DNA from: Streptomyces bottropensis ATCC 25435
GTDB taxonomy: Bacteria; Actinomycetota; Actinomycetes; Streptomycetales; Streptomycetaceae
Reading direction: 5' to 3'
Length of the DNA: 64,000 nt
Assembly: GCF_000383595.1 (NCBI RefSeq)
Contig: NZ_KB911581.1
Location: 6,283,519 to 6,347,518, forward strand
A program made the translations under genes and the position numbers. Positions 1 to 8,415 of the stretch are shown here, in pieces; within the stretch, counting starts at the first letter, position 1, and every line of letters starts with the position of its first letter. The notes beneath the pieces are model-generated. The model ran no database searches and had not been told where the DNA came from. It saw only the letters and a program-made list of their open reading frames with translations.

Positions 1-544
1 TCCGGACCAGTTCATGCTCTGGAGCGTCCACGACCACCCGGACGGCCGCAACCGGGCGTGCGCCGGATCTCACGGCGCAGTGGAGCGTGACGGCGGACTC
101 CATGTCGACGGCGAGTGCGCCGGTCGCGTGGAGATCGGACCGTTCCTGGCCGCGTACGACGTGGTCGGACCCGGTGAGCGGGCCGGTGTGGACCGCCCGT
201 CCTGGCACGGCGCGCTCCAGCTCCTTGACCAGGCGTCCGGTGGAGACGCAAGGAGTCACGGCGCCACCCGGCCCCCAGGTCTCCTCGGCGACGACCAGGT
301 CGCCGGGGTGCATGCCCGGGGCGAGTCCGGCGCAGAACCCGGTGGCCAGTACGGCCGCCCCGCGCAGCCCCGGGTCGGCGAGCAGTCGGGTGACCGACCG
401 CTCGGCGGCCCTCGGCCCCATGCCGGTGCGCAGGACGGTGACCGGGCCTCCGGCGCCGCCCCGGTCGCCGCTGCGCAGGGCGAGCTGTTCGATGCCGAGC
501 GCGCAGGCGATCAGCAGCGGGGCCGGGGCGGAGGGCGCGTCCAT
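1..544 (-). CDS. hpnG: HpnG-like nucleoside phosphorylase (partial)
   Basis: The last gene of the hopanoid operon seen here; its 3' end lies beyond the window. The visible 181 residues read as a PNP/UDP phosphorylase fold: a GMGPRAAERS nucleoside or phosphate-binding turn, an ATGFCAGL stretch, and VDMESA near the end, the usual ribose-contacting Met-Glu motif. In hopanoid producers HpnG removes adenine from adenosylhopane to give ribosylhopane. That role is inferred from family and position. The ATG shares its A with the TGA of the cyclase gene (TGATG), so the two are probably translationally coupled. Cytosolic, no signal peptide. Confidence 0.8.
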   Translation of the reverse strand, partial: MDAPSAPAPLLIACALGIEQLALRSGDRGGAGGPVTVLRTGMGPRAAERSVTRLLADPGLRGAAVLATGFCAGLAPGMHPGDLVVAEETWGPGGAVTPCVSTGRLVKELERAVPGRAVHTGPLTGSDHVVRGQERSDLHATGALAVDMESAVTLHCAVRSGARPVAAVRVVVDAPEHELVR

Positions 545-2538
545 CAGCGTCCCCCGGGCTTCAGGAGGGCCGGCTCGCCGTGGACGTACCGGCCGAGCGC
601 GGTGAGCGGGAAGACCTGGCGGTAGAGGTGGTAATTGATCGAGAAGTCCCAGGGGAACCCGGTGCCGGTGAAGTACGGCTCGTCCCAGGAGCCGTCCTCG
701 CGCTGGGTCCGGGCCAGCCACTCGACGCCGCGCTCGGTGGCCTTGGTCTGCCGCTCCCCCGCCGCCAGCAGCGCGAGCAGCGCCCACGCGGTCTGGGAGG
801 CGGTGGAGGCGCCCTTGCCGCCCCATTCGGCGGGGTCTCGGTAGGAGCGCAGGTCCTCGCCCCAGCCGCCGTCGTCGTTCTGCACGGTCTCCAGCCAGGA
901 CACGGCGCGGCGGATCGCGGGGTGCGCGGCGGGCAGCCCGGCGGTCACCAGGGCGGGGACCACCGACCCGGTGCCGTAGACGTAGTTGACGCCCCAGCGG
1001 CCGAACCACGCGCCGCTGGCTTCCTGTTCGGCGAGCAGCCACTCGATGCCGCGCCGGGTGCGCGGGTCGTGGGACAGGCCCTCCGCCGCGAGCATCTCCA
1101 CCACGTGCGCGGTGACGTCGGCGGACGGGGGATCGATGACCTCGCCGAAGTCGCAGAACGGCAGCCGGTTGGGGAACGGGCTGGTGTTGTCGGCGTCGAA
1201 CGCGCCCCACGCCCCGTTCCGGGACTGCATGCCCAGGGTCCAGCGCACCCCGCGCCGCACCGCCTTCGCCACCCGCTCGGGGTCGTGGTGCTTGACCCGG
1301 CGCAGTGCGAGGACGACCTCGGCGGTGTCGTCGATGTCGGGGTAGTTGTCGTTGTGGAATTCGAACGCCCAGCCGCCGGGCGGGAGTTGGGGCCGCTTCA
1401 CCGACCAGTCGCCGGGGCGGACGATCTCCTCACCGAGCATCCAGTCGGCGGCCTTGACCAGTTGGGGGTGGTCGGCGGGCAGGCCGGCGTCGGCGAGGGC
1501 GATGGTGGCGAGGCAGGTGTCCCACACCGGGGACTGGCACGCCTCGATCATCCGGGCCCCGTCCTCGCGCCACACCGCGAACCGGTCGAGGGACTCCAGC
1601 CCGGCCCGCATCACGGGGTGCCGGAGGTCGTAGCCGAGCAGGTGCAGCGCGATGATCGAGTACACGGCGGGGGGCTGGATGCCGCCCCAGCAGCCGTCGT
1701 TCTCCTGACGCTCGACGATCCAGCGGGCCGCTCGGTTCATGGCCGCCCGGCGCAGCCGCCTCGGCGCCACCCTGTGGTAGCCGTGCAGGGCCCGGTCGAG
1801 CCGCTGGAAGGCGCCCTCCCAACTGCCCAGCGGATCCAGGGGGCTGGGCGGATTGGGCCGCCCCGAGTCGGTGTGCAGCTCGTCGAGCGGGAACGGCGCG
1901 GGCCGCACCGGGCGCTTGGCCGAGACGACGGTCAGCGGCACGATCGTCTGGCGGGCCCAGCAGCCGAAGTCGTAGATGTTCAGCGGCATCCAGGAGGGGA
2001 AGTAGAGGATCTCCGGCGGCATCTCCGGCAGGTCGTCCCACTTCCACCAGCCGAACAGCGCCAGCCAGATACGGGTGAAGACCCGGGCGGCGGCGATCCC
2101 GCCCCGCTCCCGGATCCACGCCGACGCCCGCGCCATGTGCGGCTCGGCCGGGTCGTCCCCCGCCAGCCGCAGCGCGACGTACGCCTCGACGGTGGCGGAG
2201 AGGTCGGACGGGCCGCCGTAGAAGGTGGCCCAGGTGCCGTCCGGGCGCTGCTCGCCCCGGATGTGGAGCGCGGCGGCACGCGTGGTCCTGTCGTCGCGGA
2301 TGCCCAGGAACTGACGGAGCAGCAGGTCCTCGGCGTCCATGGTGACGTTGGTCTCCAGGTCGCCCTTCCACCAGCCCTGGGCGTCCTGTCGGGAGAGCAG
2401 GAGGTCGGTGGCACGCCGTACGGCGTGCACGGCAGCCTCCTGGACCCCTGCCGCCACAGGAGTGCCGTGGTCGGTGTCGCTGGCCGAGGGGGCGCGGGGC
2501 GGCAGGGCCCCGGTGCTTCCGTCGGTCGTCGCTGTCAT
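544..2538 (-). CDS. shc: Squalene-hopene cyclase
   Basis: A 664-residue protein, the normal length for bacterial squalene-hopene cyclases. It converts squalene to hopene and diplopterol at the membrane surface. The catalytic DxDD motif is intact (D401-I-D403-D404 within YPDIDDTAEV). Repeated QW motifs are visible, for example QDAQGWW near the N-terminus and QNDDGGWGED in the C-terminal half. The ATG at 2538 follows AGGGGA with a 4-nt spacer. It lies downstream of the prenyl diphosphate synthase with a 137-nt gap and overlaps the next gene by one base. Confidence 0.96.
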   Translation of the reverse strand: MTATTDGSTGALPPRAPSASDTDHGTPVAAGVQEAAVHAVRRATDLLLSRQDAQGWWKGDLETNVTMDAEDLLLRQFLGIRDDRTTRAAALHIRGEQRPDGTWATFYGGPSDLSATVEAYVALRLAGDDPAEPHMARASAWIRERGGIAAARVFTRIWLALFGWWKWDDLPEMPPEILYFPSWMPLNIYDFGCWARQTIVPLTVVSAKRPVRPAPFPLDELHTDSGRPNPPSPLDPLGSWEGAFQRLDRALHGYHRVAPRRLRRAAMNRAARWIVERQENDGCWGGIQPPAVYSIIALHLLGYDLRHPVMRAGLESLDRFAVWREDGARMIEACQSPVWDTCLATIALADAGLPADHPQLVKAADWMLGEEIVRPGDWSVKRPQLPPGGWAFEFHNDNYPDIDDTAEVVLALRRVKHHDPERVAKAVRRGVRWTLGMQSRNGAWGAFDADNTSPFPNRLPFCDFGEVIDPPSADVTAHVVEMLAAEGLSHDPRTRRGIEWLLAEQEASGAWFGRWGVNYVYGTGSVVPALVTAGLPAAHPAIRRAVSWLETVQNDDGGWGEDLRSYRDPAEWGGKGASTASQTAWALLALLAAGERQTKATERGVEWLARTQREDGSWDEPYFTGTGFPWDFSINYHLYRQVFPLTALGRYVHGEPALLKPGGR

Positions 2539-2675
2539 GGCTTCCCCTTCGTGCAGTGGACGGATCTCTCTGCGGTGGGTCAGCCGTCGGCCGGTGCGTG
2601 TCCGGTGACGGGCACCGGCCGGCGACTACGCGAGCACTATTCGACCGGCGAAGGTCGACTCCTGGGCGATGGCGG

Positions 2676-3749
2676 TCATCTCTTCCGTACGACGACGAAG
2701 TCGGCGAGCGCCGCGAACTGCTCCCGCACCCGCTCCGGCATCCGGATCGAGTCGAGCGCCTCGACGGCGATCGTGTGCTGGCGGCGGGCCTCCTGGGCGG
2801 TCCACTCCCGGCCGCCCGCCTCCTCGATGAGGGCGGCGCGCACGGCGAACTCCTCCTCGGAGAAGTTCTCGAAGTCGCTGCTCTTGGCGTCGGCGGCGAG
2901 GAGTTCACCGAGCTGTTCGGAGGCCGGGCCGCCGGCCGCGAGCGCGGCGACGACCGGCAGGGACTTCTTGCGCTGGCGCAGATCGCTCCAGGTCTGCTTG
3001 CCCGTGGAGACCGGGTCGCCCCAGATGCCCAGCAGGTCGTCGACGGCCTGGAAGGCGAGGCCCAGGTGGTAGCCGTACTTCTCCAGGGTGTCGGCGGTGT
3101 GGTCGTCCGCGCCGCCGAGGACGGCGCCGATGGAGCACGCGCAGGCGAGGAGGGCGCCGGTCTTGTTGCCCTCCATCTCCAGGCACTCCTCGACGGTGAC
3201 CCGCTCGCGGTGCTCGTAGGAGATGTCCTGGGCCTGCCCGTCGATGAGCGCCCGGGTCGCGGTGGTGACGCGGCGGGTGGCGCGGGCCGCCTCGGCGGTG
3301 CCCAGTTCGAGGAGGATCTCGTTGGCGAGGACCATCAGGGCGTCGCCGACGAGGATGGCCTGGGCGGGGCCGTGGACCTTCCAGACGGTGTCGCGGTGAC
3401 GGCGCTGTTCGTCGCCGTCCATCAGGTCGTCGTGCAGCAGCGAGAAGTTGTGCACCAGCTCCACCGCGACCGCGCCGGGGATGCCGGTCTCGGGTGCGGC
3501 GCCGGTGACCTCGGCGGACATGACGGCGAGCGCGGGGCGTACGGCCTTGCCGCCGTCGCCGTCCGCCGGGTTGCCGTGGGCGTCGATCCAGCCGAAGTGG
3601 TAGGCGGCGACGGTGTCCATGGGGGGCGCCAGCCGGTCGACGGCCGCCCGCAGCACGGGTGTGGCCAGGGTCCGCCCGCGCTCCAGGAGCGCGGTCACGT
3701 CCACCGCGGTCCTCGCGGCGGCCGTCACGGCCGGGGGCACAGTGGGCAC
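2676..3749 (-). CDS. Polyprenyl (farnesyl-type) diphosphate synthase
   Basis: A 357-residue trans-prenyltransferase. Both aspartate-rich metal-binding motifs are present: DDLMD from D107 and DDLLGIWGD from D237. Inside a hopanoid operon its likely job is to supply farnesyl diphosphate for HpnD; product chain length cannot be read reliably here. The GTG start at 3749 is chosen because GGAGAG lies just upstream and the family-like sequence begins soon after (PTVPPAVTAAA). A second in-frame GTG at 3740 is the alternative. The reading frame stays open far upstream, but that part is antisense or shadow sequence over hpnE. Confidence 0.92.
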   Translation of the reverse strand: MPTVPPAVTAAARTAVDVTALLERGRTLATPVLRAAVDRLAPPMDTVAAYHFGWIDAHGNPADGDGGKAVRPALAVMSAEVTGAAPETGIPGAVAVELVHNFSLLHDDLMDGDEQRRHRDTVWKVHGPAQAILVGDALMVLANEILLELGTAEAARATRRVTTATRALIDGQAQDISYEHRERVTVEECLEMEGNKTGALLACACSIGAVLGGADDHTADTLEKYGYHLGLAFQAVDDLLGIWGDPVSTGKQTWSDLRQRKKSLPVVAALAAGGPASEQLGELLAADAKSSDFENFSEEEFAVRAALIEEAGGREWTAQEARRQHTIAVEALDSIRMPERVREQFAALADFVVVRKR

Positions 3750-3817
3750 AGTCTCTCCAGATGTCGATGTGTTCGTGGTACCGAGAGTGCGGGAACCGTT
3801 TCTGCGCGCGTCGAGCC

Positions 3818-5245
3818 TCACGCGGCCTCCTCGAAGTCGAAGAGGTGGTCCCGGGGCCGGCCCAGAGCGGCGAGGGCGGCGTCCGCCGCGCCGATGCCGC
3901 TGCGGACCGCACTCTCCATGGTCGCGGGCCACCCGGTGGCGGTCCACGCTCCGGCCAGGTACAGGCCGGGTGCCTTGGTGCGGGCGCCGGGCCTGAGCCG
4001 TCCGACGCCGGGGGTGGGAGCGAACGTCGCCGTGCGCTCCCGGGTCACGAAGAAGTCCCGCACCCGCGCGTCGCGCGCGGCGGGCAACAGCCGTTCCAGC
4101 TCGGGCAGATAGCGCGCGCGCAGTGCGGAGACGGGGGTGTCGATCTCGTCCTGGGCGGCAGACTGCGACAGCGCCAGATACTGCCCCTCGCGCAGCCCGG
4201 ACGCCTCGGTCCGGTCGAAGACCCACTGCACGGGCGAGCCGAGCGCCGCGAAGAACGGCTTGCTCAGCACCCTGCGGTCGTACACGACATGGACGTTGAG
4301 GATCGGGGCGGTGCCGATCTCCAGCAGCCGTCCGGGCTCGTCGAGCGCGCCCTCGGGCAGCAGGTCGTACGTCTCGCGCTGCGGTACGGCGAGGACGACC
4401 GTGTCGGCGTCGAGGCTCTCGCCGGGCGTCTCGACGCGCCAACTCCCCTTCCCCGCGGCGGAGACGGAGGTGACGCGGGTGCGCAGTACGGTGCGGACGC
4501 CCGCCGAGTCCAACGCCTTGCGGGTCAGCCGGTCGTGCAGTTCGCCCAGCGGGACATGCGCCCAGCCGATGTCGGCGGCGCCCGGCTCGGACAGCAGGCC
4601 GGTCTTGAACACCATCGCGGCGAGTCCGAGGGAGGCGTCCCGGGCGACCGCGTTGAGGGTGGCGACCCCCACGAGGTCCCACAGCGCCTCGACGGCCCGC
4701 GCCGACTGGCCGTGCGCGGTCAGCCAGCTGCCGAAGTCCCCTTCGTCCAGGGCGGGATCGGCGAGGTCGAGGGCCTTGAGCGCCAGTGCGGCCCGCCCCA
4801 CCTTCGCGCGCTCGGCGAGCGAGAGGTGGGTGTACGTGGCGAGACTGCGCCCCAGGTGCAGGGGGACGGGCAGCGCGTCGCGCCGCAGTCTGCCGAGCCG
4901 TCGCCCGGGCCTGCCCCCGGCGTCGAGAACCGGCACGTCGAGACGATCCTGCAAGGGCGCGAGCGCGGCAGCGTCGACGCGGTCGAGGAACCAGCGGTAG
5001 GCGGTGCAGCACCGCAGATACACATGCTGTCCGTTGTCGACGGTCAGGTCGCCGCGCTGGAAGGAGAAGGCCAGACCGCCGAGGCGGGGCCGTCCCTCCA
5101 GGAGGGTGACCCCGACGCCGGCGTCGGCCAGCGAGAGCGCGGCGGTGACACCGGCCAGTCCCCCGCCGACCACCACGGCCGTGCCGCGGGGCCGGTCCGT
5201 ACGATCCTCGTCCGGCAGTCCCTCGGACTGCGCGCCGTCGGTCAT
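3818..5245 (-). CDS. hpnE: HpnE, hydroxysqualene dehydroxylase (FAD)
   Basis: A 475-residue amine-oxidase-type flavoprotein. An N-terminal dinucleotide-binding motif (VVVGGGLAGVTAALSLADAG) is followed by LLEGRPRLGG, and the C-terminal LYLAGAWTATGWPATMESA is the FAD-contacting end typical of squalene- or phytoene-associated desaturases. In the three-step HpnCDE route it reduces hydroxysqualene to squalene. Its ATG overlaps the stop of the upstream small gene as ATGA, indicating coupled translation. The 68-nt gap to the next gene carries that gene's ribosome site. Confidence 0.92.
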   Translation of the reverse strand: MTDGAQSEGLPDEDRTDRPRGTAVVVGGGLAGVTAALSLADAGVGVTLLEGRPRLGGLAFSFQRGDLTVDNGQHVYLRCCTAYRWFLDRVDAAALAPLQDRLDVPVLDAGGRPGRRLGRLRRDALPVPLHLGRSLATYTHLSLAERAKVGRAALALKALDLADPALDEGDFGSWLTAHGQSARAVEALWDLVGVATLNAVARDASLGLAAMVFKTGLLSEPGAADIGWAHVPLGELHDRLTRKALDSAGVRTVLRTRVTSVSAAGKGSWRVETPGESLDADTVVLAVPQRETYDLLPEGALDEPGRLLEIGTAPILNVHVVYDRRVLSKPFFAALGSPVQWVFDRTEASGLREGQYLALSQSAAQDEIDTPVSALRARYLPELERLLPAARDARVRDFFVTRERTATFAPTPGVGRLRPGARTKAPGLYLAGAWTATGWPATMESAVRSGIGAADAALAALGRPRDHLFDFEEAA

Positions 5246-5382
5246 CGTGCACCCTCCCCTGCCGGTCCGCCGGGGTGCCGCATCCCGCCGCGGAGGACCG
5301 TCGCAGTCAGGGACGCCGCGGTGGTGCGGAGGGTTGCGTACCGCTTTTCCCCGATGGGTTCGTCTTGGAGCGAATTGTCCAT
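5242..5382 (-). CDS. Small protein between hpnD and hpnE (DUF6380-like)
   Basis: A 46-residue frame too short for most gene finders. Its ATG shares a base with the hpnD stop (TGATG), and its TGA overlaps the hpnE start (ATGA), so it is locked into the operon on both sides. The start MDNSLQ, the GEKR motif and a basic C-terminus match my memory of a small family annotated DUF6380 in streptomycete hopanoid clusters, which is a recollection and not a search result. It has no clear membrane segment. Function unknown; it may be a coupling peptide or a small enzyme partner. Confidence 0.65.
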   Translation of the reverse strand: MDNSLQDEPIGEKRYATLRTTAASLTATVLRGGMRHPGGPAGEGAR

Positions 5383-6332
5383 CAGACGCGCCTCCTGACG
5401 GTTCGGCGCGACACATGGCGGGCGTCGAGACCGGAGAGGCCGCGTACGGCGACGTACGCCTTCTCGCGGCCGGGCAGCGAGACCCGGCCGCGCAGCACGG
5501 CCTCCGGCTCGCGCTCGATGCGGTCCAGCAGACGGCGGTAGATGCCCGCCATGGCCGCCACGCAGGCGCCGCTGCGGCGGTCGAGCATCGGCAGCAGCCG
5601 GTAGCCCTCGGCGAACAGGGCGCGGGCACGGCGCACTTCGAAGTGCACCAGACCCGCGAAGTCGGAGTCGGCCGGTGGGAGAGGCCCGGCGAACCCGGCC
5701 GAGCAGCCGAACTTCGCGAGGTCGTCGGCGGGCAGGTAGGTGCGGCCGCCCACCGCGTCCTCGCGAACGTCCCTGAGGATGTTGGTCAGTTGGAGGGCGA
5801 GCCCGAGGGTGTCGGCGTACTCCGGAGCGCGTTCCGCGCCGCGCACACCCGGCTCGGTGCCGAAGACGCCGAGGGAGAGCCGGCCGATGGAACCGGCGAC
5901 GCAGCGGCAGTAGACCTTCAGATCGTCCCAAGTCTCGTAGTGCTCGCCGCGTACGTCCATGAGGACGCCGTCGATGAGTTCGTCGAGCGCGTCGAGCGGG
6001 ATCGGGAAGGCCGCCCCGGCATGGGCGAGGGCGACCGCGACGGGATCCGTGTCGTCCTCGTCGACCGAGCCGTCCCGGACCCGGGTGAGCAGCGCCCGGG
6101 TCTCCTCCAGCCGGGCCGCCTTGGCCTCGACCGCGAGCGCGCCGTCACCGATGTCGTCGACGCGCCGGGAGAAGGCGTACAGCGCGGACATCGCGCGGCG
6201 CTTGGGCGTCGGCAGCAGCCTGATGCCGTACGCGAAGTTACGGGCCTGCTGTCCGGTGACGGCCTCGCAGTAGCTGTAGGCGGCGAGTACCGGCGCGGAC
6301 ATGTCTGTTTCCGACTCCACGGTCCGGATCAC
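5382..6332 (-). CDS. hpnD: HpnD, presqualene diphosphate synthase
   Basis: A 316-residue squalene/phytoene-synthase-family enzyme that joins two FPP molecules to presqualene diphosphate. The two Asp-rich motifs are present (RRVDDIGDG and LRDVRED), as is TYLPADDL. The GTG at 6332 is preferred because it overlaps the hpnC stop as GTGA and follows GAGGAGAGG. A start at the later ATG (near 6301) would lose the coupling. It lies directly before the small 46-residue gene. Confidence 0.94.
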   Translation of the reverse strand: MIRTVESETDMSAPVLAAYSYCEAVTGQQARNFAYGIRLLPTPKRRAMSALYAFSRRVDDIGDGALAVEAKAARLEETRALLTRVRDGSVDEDDTDPVAVALAHAGAAFPIPLDALDELIDGVLMDVRGEHYETWDDLKVYCRCVAGSIGRLSLGVFGTEPGVRGAERAPEYADTLGLALQLTNILRDVREDAVGGRTYLPADDLAKFGCSAGFAGPLPPADSDFAGLVHFEVRRARALFAEGYRLLPMLDRRSGACVAAMAGIYRRLLDRIEREPEAVLRGRVSLPGREKAYVAVRGLSGLDARHVSRRTVRRRV

Positions 6333-7231
6333 CCCTCTCCTCGCAGGGTCGCGCCCACCTCGCGCAGCAGCCGGAGCTTGCCGGGCTCGGGCGGGCCGGG
6401 AAGTACGTCGAATTCGGCGGCGGCGATCGCGTGGAGCGCCGCCCTTCCGCCCGCCACGAACCCCGCGAGGAGCAGCCGCAGCCTGCCGTGGACGCTGCTC
6501 ACGAGGGGGGCGCCGTCGCTCAGGAGCCGACGGGCGCGTTCCGCCTCGTACGCGACCAGGGCGCGCACCGACGCGCCCGCGGTGGGCGCGGCGAGGTCCC
6601 TCTCCTGGACGTGGAAGCGCTTCATGTCCGTAGCGGGGAGATAGATCCGGTCGCGGCCCAGGTCCTCGGCGACGTCCTGCAGATGCTCGACGATCTGCAG
6701 CGCGGTGCAGATCGCGTCGGAGTGCCGGACCCGCTCGGGGGTGGTGGTGCCGGTGACGGCGAGGACCAGGTGGCCGACGGGGTTGGCGGACAGCGCGCAG
6801 TAGGCGAGCAGGTCGTCGTAGGTCTCGTACCTTTTGACCAGTTGGTCCTGGCGGTTGGCGGCGATCAGGGCGAGGAACGGTTCGGGGGTGAGGCGGCGGT
6901 CGCGGACCGTGCGCCGCAGCCGGCGCAGCAGCGGGTGGTTCGGGGTGCCGTCGAAGACCCGGGCGAGGTCGGCCTCGAAGGCGTCGAGGAGGAGCGGTCG
7001 GTCGTCGGCGTCCTCGGGGGACACGCCGAGCAGGCGGGCGTCGGCGCCGCCGGGGGCGAGATCGCCGTCGCCGATGTCGTCGACGAGGCGGGCGAAGCCG
7101 TAGACGGCCATGAGGTCGTCGCGCCAGGCCCGGGGCAGGAAGAACGGGGCGACGGGGAAGTTCTCGGTCCCGGCCTTGTCGAGGGTGTCGCGCTCCGGGT
7201 CCCCGGTGCGCGCCGTCCCGGCTTCGGTCAC
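6329..7231 (-). CDS. hpnC: HpnC, hydroxysqualene synthase
   Basis: A 300-residue member of the squalene/phytoene-synthase family and the first enzyme gene of the hopanoid operon. It is expected to turn presqualene diphosphate into hydroxysqualene. Motifs seen are ENFPVAP near the N-terminus, typical of HpnC, then RLVDDIGDG and HLQDVAEDLGRDRIYLP. The GTG at 7231 overlaps the end of a 21-codon upstream frame (GTGA). The 3' end overlaps hpnD by four bases. Confidence 0.94.
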   Translation of the reverse strand: MTEAGTARTGDPERDTLDKAGTENFPVAPFFLPRAWRDDLMAVYGFARLVDDIGDGDLAPGGADARLLGVSPEDADDRPLLLDAFEADLARVFDGTPNHPLLRRLRRTVRDRRLTPEPFLALIAANRQDQLVKRYETYDDLLAYCALSANPVGHLVLAVTGTTTPERVRHSDAICTALQIVEHLQDVAEDLGRDRIYLPATDMKRFHVQERDLAAPTAGASVRALVAYEAERARRLLSDGAPLVSSVHGRLRLLLAGFVAGGRAALHAIAAAEFDVLPGPPEPGKLRLLREVGATLRGEG

Positions 7232-7293
7232 CGCTCGTCACCCGGCGCGGGCACGGCGGAAGCGTGGTTGAGCTGGGGAGTCTCCGTAGCCAT
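7228..7293 (-). CDS. Possible 21-residue leader peptide of hpnC
   Basis: ATG at 7293 opens a 21-codon frame that stops at TGA 7228-7230, overlapping the hpnC GTG as GTGA, the same junction style used throughout the operon. A GGGAG lies 11 nt before the ATG, rather far for a ribosome site. The peptide is hydrophilic and unlike known proteins. It could couple translation into hpnC or be chance. Confidence 0.35.
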   Translation of the reverse strand: MATETPQLNHASAVPAPGDER

Positions 7294-7392
7294 GGCCGTC
7301 ACATCTCCCGTTCTACACTGCCGACCCAAGACGCACTATTTCGGACACGCCGCCCAGCGGGCGGCGTCTGCGGCGGATGCCGGGTGTCGCGC

Positions 7393-7446
7393 ATTATGGA
7401 CCCACTTGCCGCAATTCGGCACCGTTACAGCTTACGTTGTACAACG
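7393..7446 (-). promoter_or_regulatory. Candidate hopanoid-operon promoter and 12-bp palindrome
   Basis: On the minus strand CATAAT at 7393-7398 is a good -10 match about 100 nt before the upstream frame of hpnC; no convincing -35 was found at normal spacing. At 7435-7446 lies the perfect palindrome CGTTGTACAACG, about 37 bp upstream of that -10, where an activator or repressor could bind. The rest of 7294-7601 shows nothing else I can name. Confidence 0.35.
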
Positions 7447-7601
7447 CACCATGCTCCGTCGGGGTGTCCTGCACATCACAAGAAAGCACCGATTGCCCCC
7501 AAGATTCCTACGGGCGGCCGGAGTTGGCACGGTCCTTGCCGATCCTTGCCGAAGTTGGCGTTTCCTTTGCGGACGCGGCTCCCCGGTATCCCCTGCAGAC
7601 G

Positions 7602-7636
7602 CCGGGCCCCACCGGAACAGTTCCGGTGGGGCCCGG
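7602..7636 (-). terminator. Strong hairpin terminator of the exporter operon
   Basis: A perfect 16-bp inverted repeat, CCGGGCCCCACCGGAA and its complement, with a 3-nt loop (7618-7620). It starts 12 nt past the TagH-like stop codon. There is no T-tract, as is common in Streptomyces. It separates the exporter operon from the hopanoid operon. Confidence 0.85.
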
Positions 7637-7647
7637 GTCGTTCGGGA

Positions 7648-8415
7648 CTACTTGCCCGTGAACTTCTCGTATTCCTTCAGGACCTCGTCCGTCGGGCCGT
7701 CCATGCGCAGTTCGCCGCGTTCCAGCCACAGCACCCGGTCGCAGGTGTCCCGGATGGACTTGTTGTTGTGGCTGACCAGGAAGACCGTGCCGGCCTCCTT
7801 GCGCAGCTCGCGGATACGGGCCTCGGACCGCTTCTGGAACGCGCGGTCGCCGGTGGCGAGGGCCTCGTCGATCATCAGCACGTCGTGGTCCTTGGCCGCC
7901 GCGATGGAGAACCGCAGCCGGGCCGCCATGCCGGAGGAGTAGGTACGCATCGGCAGGGTGATGAAGTCGCCCTTCTCGTTGATGCCCGAGAAGTCGACGA
8001 TGCCCTGGTAGCGCTCCCTGATCTGCTCGCGGGACATACCCATCGCGAGGCCGCCCAATATGACGTTCCGCTCGCCCGTGAGGTCGTTCATCAGGGCGGC
8101 GTTGACGCCGAGCAGCGAGGGCTGGCCGTCGGTGTAGACCTTGCCCTTCTCCGCCGGGAGCAGACCGGCGATCGCGCGCAGCAGGGTGGACTTGCCGGAG
8201 CCGTTGGAGCCGATCAGCCCGATGGCCTCGCCTCGGTAGGCGATGAAGGAGACGCCCTTGACGGCGTGCACCTTGCGCACGCCGCGCTCCTCGCCGCGCT
8301 TGACGATGCGGCTGAGGGCGGCGGTCGCGCTGCCCTTGCCGGTCTTGGCGCCGTTGACGCGGTAGACGATGTGCAGTTCGTCCGCGATGACGGTGGGGAT
8401 GAGTGACTCAGCCAC
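7648..8415 (-). CDS. ABC exporter ATPase, TagH/RfbE type
   Basis: A 255-residue ATPase with Walker A GSNGSGKST, signature YSSGMAARLRFS and Walker B DVLMIDEALATGD. The YSSGM signature and the inserted basic N-terminal stretch are typical of polyol-phosphate or O-antigen exporters (TagH, Wzt, RfbE). It lacks a C-terminal carbohydrate-binding extension. It overlaps the permease gene by 8 nt, so the two form one transporter. It is the last gene of the seven-gene operon. The substrate is inferred to be a lipid-linked glycan or phospho-polymer assembled by the upstream enzymes. Confidence 0.9.
   Translation of the reverse strand: MAESLIPTVIADELHIVYRVNGAKTGKGSATAALSRIVKRGEERGVRKVHAVKGVSFIAYRGEAIGLIGSNGSGKSTLLRAIAGLLPAEKGKVYTDGQPSLLGVNAALMNDLTGERNVILGGLAMGMSREQIRERYQGIVDFSGINEKGDFITLPMRTYSSGMAARLRFSIAAAKDHDVLMIDEALATGDRAFQKRSEARIRELRKEAGTVFLVSHNNKSIRDTCDRVLWLERGELRMDGPTDEVLKEYEKFTGK

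Noticed and set aside
580..3072. An 830-codon plus-strand frame across shc and the prenyl synthase
   Set aside because: It is the antisense shadow of two firmly identified genes, as expected at this GC content.
2676..5252. An 858-codon minus-strand frame suggesting a fusion upstream of the prenyl synthase
   Set aside because: The upstream part is a shadow of hpnE in another frame, with Arg/Pro/Gly-rich nonsense. The synthase has its own GTG and ribosome site.
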